Below the pieces are notes generated by a model. That model had not been told where the DNA came from. It saw only the letters and a program-made list of their open reading frames with translations, and made no database searches. Positions 43,850-56,044 of a stretch of 64,000 nt of DNA are shown here, in pieces. How positions within the stretch are numbered: position 1 is the first letter of the stretch; every line of letters begins with the position of its first letter. The position numbers and the translations under genes are program-made. The DNA comes from Neoceratodus forsteri (lineage: Eukaryota; Chordata; Ceratodontiformes; Ceratodontidae), in the NCBI GenBank assembly GCA_016271365.2, contig CM057449.1, positions 1,567,008,501-1,567,072,500 of the forward strand, read 5' to 3'.

Positions 43850-45870
43850 CTGGAACAAGGCTATGGCAGTGGCACTAAGAGCAGCAGCAACACAAAATTC
43901 CCAAAATGTCAGTCTGAGTCCTGTGCTGTGTTGCCACCAGTACCATGAGTGCCACCACCTGCAGGAGAACCTCCTGCAGTTCAAGCTGCTAGCAACAGCC
44001 TTACTGCCACAAGTGCTGTGAGCCTGGTGGAGAAAGGGACATCTGGAATGCTGTTGGTGGTGCAACAGGAGCGACATGGTGCCATTTCAGATATGCTGCC
44101 TCTAGGCAAAAATAGTGAGTCATTAGATGAAGAGGGGGAGGAATACAGAATGAGGGGAGCCTAGGGTGGTGATAGTGATGAAGTAGAAGCTGGGGAGGAG
44201 GAACTTGAGGGGGTGGATGATGATGATGATGATGATGATAGTGTCATTGGTTCTTCCTAAGAGTCTGAGGCATGAAAGCTACAAATTGGAGCAAGGAGAG
44301 TTAGGGAGAAGCCCATGCAGTCTGTTCTCTTAATGGGCCAAGTGCAGCAGAGTCCTGCATCTAGATCCCACACACCTTCACCTGATTTAAGAACTGCAAA
44401 ACTATAAACACAGGTGTCAATGACCCTGACTGCAATTCTTGTGGTCTCACAGACAAGGGCAAGGGTGTGAACATTCTTTGTATGGGATGTTTACATACTG
44501 GGCTCACAATGCTGTAGTATGCCATCTTAGCCATGTGCAAATGAGTTAGGTAAGAAGAGAAAACATGCTGGTATAGGTGGCCAACATTCACACATGAGAG
44601 CTAGGCATATGTCCCAGTGAGTAAACTGGTTGAAATTCACTTTGCAAATTAATTTGTGAAGTTGGCAAAATTTACTACCTGCCCTTTTTCTACTGTATGT
44701 GAAGTGACCAAAAGTTATTATCAAAGTTGCCACTTCATGATGACTTCACTGAAAAAGTACCACTTCCAGTGAAAAACTTCACAAAAATGGTAACATTCAA
44801 ATTGGTGATGCCAATGGGAACTTTGCAGAGTGAATCGTGAGGTCAAATTTCTCCACTTTACCAGATTTTGGACAGCTTAGTAAAACTTCAAACATCAAAA
44901 GGGATCAGGTGCAGGTGTGGGTTCTTTAAAAAGTGTTAACAGGGATATCAACTCTGCAAAGTACAGTACAGTGCAACTTGTGGAGGAGGAGGAGGAGGAG
45001 CTTATTGAACCCGTGATGTAGCATTACCACAATTTAGTATGTGGTCATAGTGGCCAGAAATCATTCCAAGAGCGCAGCATGGCCCTGAACCAAACCCCTC
45101 TTTATGGCTGGAACATAACCAGCAATTTGACATCTGAATCTGAGTCCCCACAACCACAAAAGTACCCCAGGCAGCCAAAAGTAGCAACTGTTCCCATGAA
45201 TACCTATCATCAGCAAAATACAGTTGCAGCAGTCAACCTTTACCAGCCTTGTTGCGGGCCACACTAAATATACATTGAATCATAGTATGGCATGTCAACT
45301 AAATACAGTCACAGACCAGATGCTTGTAACTGATCTGTTGTCTTACTCCTTTGTGGTGAATGAAGGATTCTGTAGATAGCTGGCCTGGGCAAGATCCATC
45401 TCAGACCTGTTTCTCCATCAAAGCTGCGTCAGAGTTTTATGATGCTGTAGCAGGCAAAGTTTTACATGCCTTGCAGCATCCAGTCAGTCTCTATATTAAC
45501 ATAACAACAGACATGTGGACATGTGGGCAACTGCTGCAATTTCGTACATGTGTATCACAGCACATTAGGTCTAGCTATGTGGAGTTGCAACTTACTTGTG
45601 ACTGTAATGACGCGCAACAACCTGTTGCTCTACTGCATCTCCTGAGGTTCAGCAGCATGTTATGCTGACCATGAAATGCATGATTAAAACACATACAGGG
45701 CTTAATATATTGACTGCTTTGTTGGATGAAACTGACTCTTGGCTACACCCATTGTCCTTAAGAGTAGTTCATGTAATCTGTGGCAATAGGGTGAATATTA
45801 TTAAATCAATAAGTTACGTTTTGCCTAAACCTTGTTGCGCAATAAATTTCTTGCACAACAGGATGTAAAA
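43850..45870 (+). pseudogene. hAT transposase (ZBED-type), decayed, truncated at the right by a CR1
   Basis: An acidic N-terminal region lies at 43,940-44,270, ending in a run of Asp codons (GATGAT...; 'EEELEGVDDDDDDDDS'). The core is found at 45,330-45,870: 'LLSYSFVVNEGF' (about 45,337, the 'fsvVEnegFr.l' block), 'FYDAVAGKVLHALQHPVSLY' and 'INITTDMWTCGQLLQF' (about 45,500, the conserved 'TTDxWTs' block of hAT catalytic domains), then 'DETDSWLHPL' and 'INIIKSISYVLP' (45,730-45,830). Frameshifts separate the pieces; the insertion domain and C-terminal dimerisation region are missing. hAT transposases cut and paste DNA with 8-bp duplications. Confidence 0.7.
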
Positions 45871-45884
45871 GAGCTGCTCATAGA

Positions 45885-47690
45885 AACATAGTAACACAGA
45901 ATTTGAGGACAGATAAGGACCGCTTGGCCCACCCAGTCTGCCCATTTCCCTACCTGATGGATAAGCTGTAGATTCTAGTTAATCAACAGCTTACTTCCTC
46001 CACCCCAATTGCCTTATGCCTGGCCCATGCATTCTTGAATTCTCCCACTGTTTCTGACTCCACAACTTCCTCGAAAAGGCTGCTCCAGCATCCACAACCC
46101 TCTCTGTGAAAAAATACTTTCTAACATTACCTCTGAGCCGTCCCCCCTCTATCTCCAAATTGTGCCCCCTTGTTCTTGCACATCTCTTCCTCTGAAAGAT
46201 ACTACCCTCTTGTACTTTGTTAATTCCCTTGGGATACTTGAAAGTTTCTATTGTGTCCCCACTCTCCCTCCTTTCCTCATATTAAGCTGCTTTAGTCTCT
46301 CCTTGTATGTCTTCTGGTACAGACCCTGCACCATTTGGGTTGAACTCCTCTGAACAGCCTCCACTCTGTCTATGTCTTTGTGGAGATGAGGTCTCCAGAA
46401 TTGCACGTGGTACTCCAGATGGGGTCTCACTAGCTGTCTGTACAGAGGGATAAAAACTTCCTGTTTTCTACTGTTGATGCCTCTCCCTATGCATCCCAGT
46501 ATCCCCCAGTCCTCCTTACTGCCTTCTCACATTGCTTGCCCACCTTTAGGTCATCTGATATAATTACTCCTAAGTCTCTTTCGATTTTTGTTGTTGTTAT
46601 TAACTCACCCCCCATTGTGTACTCTTCCCTTGGGATTTTGTTTCCCAGATGCATTACCTTGCACTTCTTTGCATTTAATCTGAGCTGCCACATATTTGAC
46701 CATTCCTCCAACCTTGCCAAGTCCCTTTTCATTCTTTCCACCCCACCTTGTGTATCCACCCTGTTGCAGATCTTTGTGTTATCTACAAAGAGACATACCT
46801 TTCCTTCCAGGTGCTCTCCAAAGTCACTTATAAAGACATTAAAGAGGACAGGTCCCAGTACGGAACCCTGTGGTACCCCGCTAGTTACCCTCCTTTCTTC
46901 ACTGTGAACTCCGTTTACTATGACCCTTTGTGTCCTGTTGTCCAGCCAGTTTTTTATCCAGGCTACCACCTTGGGACCCACTCCAAGGCTGGCTAACTTG
47001 CATATTAATCTTTTGTGTGAGACTGTGTCAAATGCCTTGCTAAAATCTAGGTAGGCCATATCCAAAGCCCCCCGGTCTACTACTTTGGTCTCTCAGTCAA
47101 AGAAATCTATTAGGTCTGTCTGACATGACCTTCCTGCTGTGAAACCATGCTGCCTTGGGTCCTATGCCCCACTGGCCTCTAGGTACTCAACAGTTCTTTC
47201 TTTCAGAAGTGATTCCATCATTTTCCCTACCACTGAAGTCAAACTAACTTGTCTGTAGTTTCCTGCCTCTGCTCTGCTCCCACTTTTGTGAAGTGGAATC
47301 ACATTTGCCATCCTCCACTCCTCAGGTACCACCCCATCCTCCCATGATTTGTTAAAGAGAGTAGTCAATGATGTTACTAGTTCTACCCTAGTTCTTTTAG
47401 AATTCTTAGGTGAATCCTATCAGGCCCCATTGCTTTGTCCACCCTCAGTTTCAAGAATTCTTTCAAAACCCTTTCTTCTGTGAATGGACTGGTATCGACC
47501 CCCTATTCAGAGTTTCTCCCTTGTTTCGTTTAGGTACCTCCCCATCTCTTCCATTGTGAATACTGAGCAGAAGTATTCATTCAGTATCTCTGTTTTTTCA
47601 CTGTCACCCTCTGCCTACATTCCTTCCCCTTTATTAAGACTCTGTATCCCTCCCTTGGTCTTTCTTCATTCTCTAATGTACCTATAAAAG
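45885..47690 (-). mobile_element. CR1-type LINE 3' half
   Basis: On the minus strand: linker and RT start near 47,690-47,400, RT and C-terminal domain, then the 3' end GGGCAGACTGGGTGGGCCAA and a tail of repeated ACTATGTTTCTATG (rendered on plus as CATAGAAACATAGTAACA at 45,888). This 3' end is shared with 50,605 and, more diverged, 61,553. It is 5'-truncated, as usual for LINEs. Confidence 0.85.
46248..47475 (-). pseudogene. CR1 RT and C-terminal domain, active site mutated
   Basis: Pieces in order: 'VDKAMGPDRIH' (about 47,440), 'VIPLHKSGSRAEAGNYRQVS' (47,270), then a long frame 47,065-46,487 with 'LDFSKAFDTVSHKRL', 'SGVPQGSVLGPVLFNVFISD', an active-site block LFVDNTK (normally FADDTK), 'KCKVMHLG' and 'ERDLGVIISDDLK'. 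'RPHLEYHVQFWRPHLHKDI' follows (46,430). Asp-to-Asn in the catalytic block plus stops make it dead. Confidence 0.85.
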
Positions 47691-47879
47691 GTTTTGTGAT
47701 AGCAGATCTGAGGACATTTTGCAAGATCTGGAAAGGCCAAGGACCATCTGCGACAGCTGAAGATTAGAAATCTGCTGCCTCAGCACTGGTTGTGTTGAGA
47801 TGGAATTCAACATGGTGCATGCTTGAAGGCTTGGAAAAGCAGCGACAAGCACCCAGTGAATGCATGCTACTACATATGT

Positions 47880-49320
47880 TGTAGTAGTAGTAGCTGTAGC
47901 TTTATTTCTATATGGTGTCCTTCCCCGGAGGCTCAGAGTTCCATTACAAGAGATCAAAATGACAGAACAGCAGCATCATAATAACATATAAACAATACTT
48001 ATGTCAAGATTAAGTATCTAATAATACCTCATTAAAATATTACATAATTAATACTAATCAGATAACGATTTAGTATTGGAGACCATCTTAAAAACAGGGA
48101 CTCTCAGTCCCCCAAAGCTTGTGCAAAGATAAAGGTTTTTAGACCCCTTTTAAAGGCCTCCCACTGAGGGGGCCTTCCTCAGGGCCCTCAGAAGAGAATT
48201 CTAAAGGACCGGGCCTGCCACTTCAAAGGCCTTTTCCTGCAAGGTTTTAAGCCTGTCCCTGGGAATGACAATGATGCCCGCCTTAGAAGAGCAGGGAGGG
48301 TGTGAGGACAAGTTAGGATACAGAAGATCAGACAGGTAACCTGAGCACAGCCCATGTACAGCCATAAAAGTTAGTAAACCAACTTTAAAGACAGTAAGTG
48401 TAGTTCACACAGCACTGCGGAGACATGACTTGATCTTAAAAGGCCGTAACCTAGCAGCTGCATTCTGCACTAACTGCAACAGGCACAGCATACCTTCATT
48501 GACCCCAAGGTAAAAAGGGTACAGTGATCAAGCCTAGAAGACACTAGTGGGACCATGTCACCAGGAGAGATAAGGGATTTAATCCAGCTGATGTACATTA
48601 GATGGTAAAAGCCATTCTGGACTACTGCTGCCACCTGAGACTCACATGTTAGCCCTTTGTCCAGAATAATTCCCAGATTTCTTACCTTCAAAGCAGTCAC
48701 AAGCCCAGGGGGCCTGAGCAGAGTCCAGTTTCCCTCCTGACAACTGCTACCCCTCCCCCACAACATCGCTCCACAACATGGTTCCACCACCAGAATGTCA
48801 ATACTGCCTAATGATCCTACCCAAGGGCATCATGTACATTGCAAAACAACATGGGTGAAAGGACCAAGCCTTGGGGTATGCTACTTGGCAGGGCTAGCAG
48901 GAGTGAACAGAAACTACCCAACACTACAGTCTGTGTCCTGCCACAGAGATAGGACTCAAGCCAGCAGATAACTTTGCCGTTGAGTCCTACATACTCTTTG
49001 ACCTGATCCAATAACAGCCAATGGTCCATGCCATCAAAAGCTGGAGACAGATCAAGGAGAATAAGAACTGACTTTTCTCTCCTATCTCAAACCCTGAGTA
49101 GGTCATTGTGCACCCTGACCAGTGCAGTCTCTGTGCTATGCCTTGATGTAAAACAAGACTGGAGAGGCTTATACAGCAGGTGTACATCAGCTGGTGCCAC
49201 AAAATAAAAGGACCCAACAACCCTGTTATAATGTAGGTCATCACTGCTTCCTCTGAACCTATAGCACATGCTGCCAACACCTCCAAGGTGTCCACTGCTC
49301 TTCCCGAGCACCATTCATGA
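47880..49320 (-). mobile_element. L2-type LINE 3' half, palm segment deleted
   Basis: On the minus strand the pieces are 'SCFTSRHSTETALVRVHNDL' (about 49,150), 'LILLDLSPAFDGMDHWLLL' (49,050), 'IPQGLVLSPMLF' (about 48,870), then a jump over the YADD block to 'VRNLGIILDKGLTCESQ' (48,690), 'SSRLDHCTLF' (48,540), 'LQLVQNAAARL' (48,470) and 'VPRDRL' (about 48,260). The 3' end has CTCCGGGGAAGGACACCATATAG and a CTACTACTAC tail (47,883-47,897 on plus as TAGTAGTAGTAG). Order, QNAAARL and the 3' end are typical of L2. Confidence 0.8.
48180..49160 (-). pseudogene. L2 ORF2 remains (RT and C-terminal domain)
   Basis: The RT palm lacks the YxDD block. Motif A (LLDLSPAFDGMDH) and the 'PQGLVLSPMLF' block are readable, and the C-terminal 'LQLVQNAAARL' region is recognised. 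Stop codons and frame changes are frequent. It is non-functional. Confidence 0.75.
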
Positions 49321-50287
49321 ACCCACAGTGCCCCTTCTACACACCTGCACACCAGCCAAACATGCAGCTCCACGTGGGGGTGGGCTGGGGACAGGCGTGG
49401 GGGTGTTCCACACTCCACGCCATTCATGAAGGCACACATGCCTTGTGCTGGGGGGTGATGGCTACACCTTCTGCAGGCAGCCGTAAATGTTATGCGCTCC
49501 CCTGGAGGCCACCGCTGGTCATGGCAGAGATGGTGGGGGTCAATGGACCCCTTACTGTGGCCTCCCCTGTCATTGGGGTACATTTCAGAAGGTGGGGGAC
49601 AGTCATCTGGGGTTCCCCCACACCTCGGTGCGATGGGCGCAAACGCACCCATCAACAACATGGTGTCCAATCAGTGCAAGGGATCCAGTGAGGGTCCAAG
49701 GATGGGCAGCAGATTGGCTGCCCGGCCTGTTCCACAGCTCTACACCTGCCCACCCTATAAACCTGCATGCTGGGGAGGGGCCGGGGCCATGTAAGGAAGC
49801 CAGGCAGGGACCAGTGTTCATGAATGCAGTCCCCGCATGGATCATGGATCTCCCGTGGGTGTGAAGCTGTGCAGTTGGGGGCGTGCCATTAACACGTACC
49901 CCCTCCCTCGTTAGTAAATAGGGCTCATTGTGAATGTATTAGGATTATATTACCACATATCTTTGATGGTAAACAGCACAGCAGTGTACCAAAATTATTT
50001 AACTTTTCATGGTGAGCATGGACCTGAACAGGGCATTTTTTAAACATCAAACTCTCATATCTTGGTTCAGGAAGGAAAGAAAACAAAAATGAGCACATTG
50101 ATGTTTTTCAGAAAAACATTATTGCTGAAGAAAACTATATGGTGACTAACAAATACTGCTGCTTTAATGATTTTCTTTCCTCACTTTTCTTTTTCCTTCC
50201 ATGTAAGAGAAAGTAATGGAAAATAGACAGAGAACACACTGTATGACGCTTCAAAGTGAGTTTGTGTCTATTCATTTTACACATTAT
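49321..50287. other. GC-rich interval then AT-rich interval, unassigned
   Basis: 49,321-49,880 is GC-rich and full of overlapping frames on both strands with no domain; the motif TTCATGAA/CATTCATGAA recurs at its edges (49,313; 49,424; 49,817). 49,900-50,287 is AT-rich with no feature. Confidence 0.35.
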
Positions 50288-50604
50288 GGGCCCGATTCTC
50301 AAAGGCCTTAGAGTGATGCAAGGTGCCTGCATCAAAGTCTTCTGACACAAGTGACACCTTGCATCAAAAGATGCACCAGGAGCTATTCTAGAAAGCAGCC
50401 TGTGGTAAACACAGCCTACCTGCACCACAGGTTGCTTGCGCCAGCCCTATGCACAAAAAGGGGCTGCGACAGGGCACTAGGGGGCTTGTGGGAGATGCAA
50501 GCTGCCACATCCCCTAAATCAGTATTCTCAAAAGTCCCCCAGAGGACCACTGTCTAAGCACCATTAGACCAGCCAGGGGCTGGTCTAAGTGTACTTGGAT
50601 GTCA

Positions 50605-51110
50605 TAGAAACATAGAAACATAGAAACATAGAATTTGACGGCAGATAAGGACCGCTTGGCCCACCCAGTCTGCCCATTTCCCTACCTACTGGATAAGCTG
50701 CAGATCCTAGTTAACCAGCAGCCTACTTCTTTCTACCCCCACCCCCAGAATTGCCTTATGACTATCCCATGCATGCTTGAATTCCACCACTGATTTTTGA
50801 CTCCACAACCTCCTCCCGAAGGCCATTCCATGCATCCACAACCCTCTCTGTGAAAAAATACTTCCTTAAATTACCTCTGAGCCCCCCCATCTTCAAATTG
50901 TGCCCTCTTGTTCTTGCACACCTCTTTTTTTGAAAGATGCTACCCTCTTGGACTTTGTTGATTCCCTTGAGGTACTTGAAAGTTTCTATCATGTCCCCCC
51001 TCTACCTCCTTTCCTCGAGGCTATACATATTAAGCTCCTTAAGTCTCTCTTCATATGTCATCCGGTGCAGACCCTGCACCATTTTAGTTGAGATTGCGCC
51101 AATGAGCTCC
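50605..51110 (-). mobile_element. CR1 3' end, 5'-truncated
   Basis: The plus strand begins CATAGAAACATAGAAACATAG, the complement of the CR1 tail, then TTTGACGGCAGATAAGGACC, nearly identical to 45,905. The C-terminal frame (50,992-50,762) has 'MIETFKYLKGINK' and 'YFFTERVVDAWNGL'. It stops at about 51,110. Confidence 0.85.
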
Positions 51111-51149
51111 CAGTTAATTAAATGCCCCCTTCTCCAAATCCCTGGTGGT

Positions 51150-51400
51150 ACAAAAAGCAATCCCTGGTAGTCTAGGGCACCACTCCAGCCCTGATCCCCG
51201 ACTGTAACAAAAACAATCCCTGGTAGTCTAGGGCACCCCCCCTACCAGCACCAATCCCTGATTGTAACAAAGATGATGCCTGGTAGTCTAGGGCCCCCCT
51301 CAGCACCCATCACTGATTATAACAAAGATGATCCCTTCCCCCGAGCCCCAATCCCAATGCCCATGAATGTAAGTTTCTGGTAGTCTAGTGGTCTCCCACC
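51150..51400. repeat. Foldback left arm: about four ~55-65-bp units
   Basis: CCTGGTAGTCTAGGGCACC occurs at about 51,162 and 51,218, CCTGGTAGTCTAGGGCCCC at 51,275 and TCTGGTAGTCTAGTGGTC at 51,376, each preceded by AACAAAxATGAT/CAAT-type sequence. Confidence 0.75.
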
Positions 51401-51629
51401 CCCTTCCCAGTTAGGTGCCTCACCGCCCCCCCATCACTAGTTAGCACAGCACAGCCCTCCTCATCATCTCGGTTACACCGATTGAGTTATCAATGAATGC
51501 ATACTGTACAGTACGCATTCACTGATTGCTCAGTTGGCAGCCAGCCAAGGAGGTATGAGGAAGGCTGTGCTGGTCGATGGCTCTGGGATGGGGGCTGGCG
51601 GGTGGGGCTCTGCAAACTGGGGAGGCGGG

Positions 51630-51870
51630 TGGGAGGACTACTAGACTACCAGGAAAGTTTGACATATTTTCATGGGGATTGGGATTGGGGTGGGGTGCCC
51701 TAGATTACCAGGGATCATCTTTTTACAGTCAGAGATTGGGGCTGGGGGTTGCCCTAGACTATCAGGGATTGTCTTTTTTACAGTCAGGGATTGGGGGTGC
51801 CTTAGACTACCAGAGATCGTCTTTGTCACAATCGGCAATCAGGGCTGGGGCGGGGGTGGTGCTTGCTATC
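51630..51870. repeat. Foldback right arm: about four units in opposite orientation
   Basis: ACTAGACTACCAGGA (51,641), GCCCTAGATTACCAGGGATC (51,698), GCCCTAGACTATCAGGGATT (51,752) and GCCTTAGACTACCAGAGATC (51,799), each followed by xTCTTTxTxACA and AGGGATTGGGG-like sequence. Confidence 0.75.
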
Positions 51871-52094
51871 AGACACCTGTCCATGGTGCTATTTCTGGAG
51901 GGCCGACCCATGACTTAGAGCAAACCTTTGTGATGTGCTGTCTGTTTGGCACAGGGACAAGTTTGCCACAAGCTTTGGGACTTTGACACTGTGACCCTAC
52001 CCAATAGAGAATCGGGCACAGTGTCTCTAGCACACCAGCAATTGGAGCAAACCATCTTTGGCGCAGCTTGCATCGACTTTTGTGAATTGGCCCC

Positions 52095-52548
52095 TTTGTC
52101 TTAGATCTGCCAAACTGTAACCAGTGCCAGCCATCCACAATCCCATCTTCACATTGACGTGGACTAATAAAGCGTATCTACTTTGATGCTGCTTCCTATG
52201 CTCCATCCTCCTTCTTCTGCTCCAACAATACCAACATATGCTTCCACAAAATGAAGACAATCTGGCCTCCAAATCCAGTGTAAATGCTAGTCAACAAGTA
52301 ACAAGATGCTGCTGCTTGGTACTCCCTCCTACTCCTGTGCCAGTAATAGCACCTTGAGCTTGCACAAACTGAAGACAACATGACATCTGGATCCAGCATA
52401 CAGGCTGAAGGTACAGAAACTGCGTGGGTTAATTGCTGATATTGATTTTAAACCATTGCTTGTAAGTACTGTATGAATTCTTGTTTATTAACATTGTATA
52501 CAGTATATTTTTTGTTTCTCACTAGGATGTTCTCTATGTAGCTCTATG
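52095..52548. other. Unassigned interval
   Basis: About 450 bases with no recognised feature. It lies between the foldback-like element and the hAT element. Confidence 0.4.
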
Positions 52549-52556
52549 GCAACCTC
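52549..52556. repeat. 8-bp target duplication, left (GCAACCTC)
   Basis: It matches GCAATCTC at 54686-54693 in seven of eight positions. Confidence 0.65.
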
Positions 52557-54685
52557 CAGGGACGGATTAAGATTGAAAAGGCCTCGGGGCATTTTCAAGC
52601 TGAAGCCCCCTCCCCAACATTGAAAGTATGAGATTCCTTCCTTTTACTGAAAGTGAGTAATATAAATGAAACATAGGAGCAAGCTGACTTCTCCTACTCA
52701 AAGCTTCTTTGACAGTTTACGATGACTCACTTACTCCTCCGTGTTGCAGCCTTGGACATACATAGATATATATTGCATGTGTTTTACTGTCAGTATCACC
52801 TAATCTTCACTTAATGATTTAATAACCCAACCCACAGACAATGAAAAGAGCATCCCCTAACAACATGCAAAATGATGGAAGCTGGAATTTCGTCTCCTCA
52901 GTCTACAGACACCTGGTCTTCGCTGCCACACCACCCACCTCCCCTTCCTAGTCAAGTAGGCTCCTGGTCCCATTACAGATAACACCACCAACAAAGAGCT
53001 TGAGTCCCCACCCCCAAACAATAATAGGTTGTGCTTGGCAGCTGAATCCTGGTAGTATGCATCCCTGATAACTGTCTTGGCAGCATTCTACTACAGTACA
53101 GAAGAGTCTATTATATCCTCCTCATATTCATTATCATGAAATACATCTCTTAGCCTGCCCGGTGATGCTGAGGGCTGAGGCGCTGGATGCCTTACCTCGC
53201 GCCATGCTGGTGACCCGAATTCACGAACGGACTCAGGTCATTTGGGGGTCAGCTGGGGGACAAAGGATAGTGCATCCGGAGGACTGCTCTTCTTCCTCAG
53301 GGTGGGAGGATTTGCACAGTGTGCTGTCGACCGACACCCAGCAGTGGCTGGGGGTTGGCATAGGCATGCAGCCATGAAGAGGGGTTGGCCCACATCCAGG
53401 GCAATTGGCTACCTCCATGGAGGTGGAGAATGCCTCCCCACCCATTGCACGGACATGGGTGCAGGAGAAAATGGTGGAAAAATCTGGGACCTGGCAGGAC
53501 CCATGATGGCCCAGTCACTCCGGTAAGTCTGCTCACGGTTCTAGGTTTGACTTACCAGGGGGGGACACACTGGCACTCTTCATCCTGGCCCTACCATGGA
53601 GAGGGAATCCATGAGGGAATTCTGGGGATGGACGGATGGAGTGACCGAGGGACCAGAGGATAAATGCATATGGAAAAAAATAAATAAATGCATCTCTTGT
53701 ATTTTTTCTCATGAGTGTTATGACATTCTATACATTTGCCCTTGTAAACCCTTCTCACTCACATACTTTTTCGATAAGTGCTAGCTAGTGCTCAGATAAC
53801 ATCAATAAACTCACTAGGAGGAATATGTGCATTTATGCCTACCAGTCAGACTCTAGTTATGGCAGGCTGGCCTGACAGATCACAGACTTGTTGAGTGCTG
53901 CACCGGCCCCTGCATGCACTGGCACAGCTTTTTCCTCTTACCCTCAGTCTCAGCGCACTATACTGCTCTGCCTGTGCTGCACCTCAGCACTGCCACATGG
54001 CTGGCAGCCATGAGTAACACACTGCCCCGCAGCCCTGACTCAAATCTCCAGTCCTGTCCAGTCTCTCTCTCTGTCCCTCTCTCTCAGCAGCTCGGCCTGC
54101 AGCCGAGACACTGCTCACTCTACACGTTTCTCCCCTTTCCTCCTCACACAGACACTGACATTACTGGACTCTTTAGCTGGCCATGACTGTGAGACTGTGT
54201 CAGACTGGCAGGGACTACTCTGTCTCAGTAGTTAGTGTCCATCAATTTCTGTGACAGTCGGTCTAACTCAGTGCTTTAATACCCCTCCCGCCAGTGCTGC
54301 GCGCAGACTTCAGGCGAGACTCCCTTTGGTGGGCACGAATGACCTCTCACCTCTCCCACATGTTTTTGCCATCAAATAATAGCAGCCTGCGCTATGCCTG
54401 TGCACAGTCACAATTTGGTCTCCACCATCTCCTAGCAACAGATGGTTATGGATCGGGGCTATGAAAATATGAACAGTTTTTCTTTAAGATTGTCAGTGGC
54501 ACATGCACGTGTGCGTAGGGAGCACAATCCTGCTATGAATCCAAGGGACCAGTGGGCCTGGGCACAGTAGGAACGGTAGGAAAAAAATAACAAAGGAATG
54601 TTTGTTATAGGAGGGCGAGTGGCCACCCCAAGAACTCAGGTTCCCAGGACATTGCCCCATTTGCTCCTCTGTTAATTCGGCCTTG
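52557..54685. mobile_element. Non-autonomous hAT-like transposon, 2,129 bp
   Basis: The left end CAGGGACGGATTAAG and the right end GTTAATTCGGCCTTG form an imperfect inverted repeat. CAGGG-type ends are usual in hAT elements, and 8-bp near-identical duplications flank it. No transposase is present. Inner frames (for example 53,162-53,663 and 53,914-54,186) have no domain. A CAGGGACGGATTAAGA start is one I know from dispersed vertebrate repeats, but the family cannot be named here. Confidence 0.65.
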
Positions 54686-54693
54686 GCAATCTC
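54686..54693. repeat. 8-bp target duplication, right (GCAATCTC)
   Basis: Seven of eight bases equal 52549-52556. Confidence 0.65.
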
Positions 54694-55954
54694 AGTCCAA
54701 TGACTGGATTGCCAAATGGCAGGAAAACACCTGTGGCCATGGAGGACAGCACACCTCTTTATAGCCAAACTGCAGAATAAAGGAAATGTATCCTATTAAT
54801 TACGTGGTATCAACAAAAGGTAAGTCACCTCTTATTCCAAATAAGAATAGTTTGCTAAACTGAGTCCTGTAGCCCACATTGTTTTAGATGAGAGAGAATG
54901 TTTCTGTATTGGTCTAGGGCATACTGTGATAGTAATTCTTGCATCTTTGTATAGCACATAGGGCTTTCTAAAGAAGTGATGTCATTATGATGTCACTGAT
55001 GACAGGTGTCAAAATGATAGGATATTGTCTTTCTACTAGCCACTCTGACTGGGGCAGTGTGCTAGGTGGATCTCCCAACTGAGCTGGATATTTAATCTCT
55101 ATTTAAAATGATCTTTCTTACTCATGTACTTTAATGGACGTTGATTGCCAAGTTGTGAACCGAGAACTGATAACTTGCTGCATCTTTAATATACTGCTGC
55201 CATTTTAAGTCACCACTTATTTGCAGTTTATGCATGCACCTAGAACTATTTGCAGTAAAAGAAAGCAACAGCAGACACTTGTATGCGATATTTATTTGAT
55301 CCTAACTGTGTATTTGTCTGAAGAGCATTTTAATTTGTGCACTGTATTGTACACAATAATCTGTCTCCCCCATCCTCCTTCAATGCTAGACTGTGCCTCC
55401 ATAATACATATGCAAGCAAACCTGGTTTGTGGTACTAGCGTAAATGTCAGGCAGCCTCACATAAATGCATGCACAGTTGCCATTTTGTTGTGCTACAGTG
55501 GTGTCGCCACTGATATGATAATTAATCCACCAGAATTTACAATGACAGCCAGTTCCTTCATTATCACATCCCGTGACTTGAATGGCACCACCTTCACTGC
55601 AAAGTGCTGCATAAATGTCTCATATGAAGTTACTGCCTGAAGGTTTGCAAATCTAGCTAGCTTCACCAAAACATTTTCAAAGCTTCACAAAGAGCGATGT
55701 TAGTGACTTTGCACCAACTTCATGAGGAAAGCAAAACTTCACATTTCGGCTATGGATGGTATGAGGGCAGTAACTGAAATGTTACATAACTTGTATAAAC
55801 ATGCTCAGTGGCAGATTGCTACTTAGCTGAGAAAATAGCAGCAATAATTGCAAAGTGCACTGTATTTTTACTGAGGCATCAGAGAAACAGACAATTTTCT
55901 TTATGGATAGACAGGTGGCCCTTTACACAATGACAAGAGTGAGAGGGTTCAAGT
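54694..55954. other. Unassigned interval
   Basis: A 139-codon open frame (55,221-55,640) exists but has no domain, Kozak context or repeats supporting it; I regard it as chance. Nothing else is recognised. Confidence 0.4.
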
Positions 55955-56044
55955 CCATGCCATGCCATGCCATGCCATGCCATACCATACCATACCATAC
56001 CATACCATACCATACCATACCATACCATACCATACCATACCATG
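55955..56044. repeat. (CCATG)n(CCATA)n microsatellite
   Basis: Five CCATG units followed by about 13 CCATA units. It abuts the start of LINE-homologous sequence at 56,045. Confidence 0.95.

Larger units (their letters stand above)
50288..52094. mobile_element. Foldback-like element with inverted tandem arms
   Basis: The ends are GGGCCCGATTCTCAAAGG and, on the right, TTTTGTGAATTGGCCCC, giving a roughly matching terminal inverted repeat. Left arm (51,150-51,400) has units containing CCTGGTAGTCTAGGG; right arm (51,635-51,870) has the complementary CCCTAGACTACCAGG. The centre at ~51,508 is a palindrome (GCATACTGTACAGTACGC). No transposase is encoded. A CR1 3' end (50,605-51,110) lies in the left half. 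Confidence 0.65.

Noticed and set aside
44218..44240. GAT microsatellite as an independent repeat
   Set aside because: Short and in frame with the acidic tract of the hAT pseudogene; treated as part of it.
49317..49864. GC-rich frames resembling a CpG-island gene
   Set aside because: Overlapping frames on both strands without domains, few CG dinucleotides, no splice or poly(A) signals in order.
55221..55640. 139-codon plus-strand frame
   Set aside because: No domain, no start context, no codon bias; surrounded by repeats.
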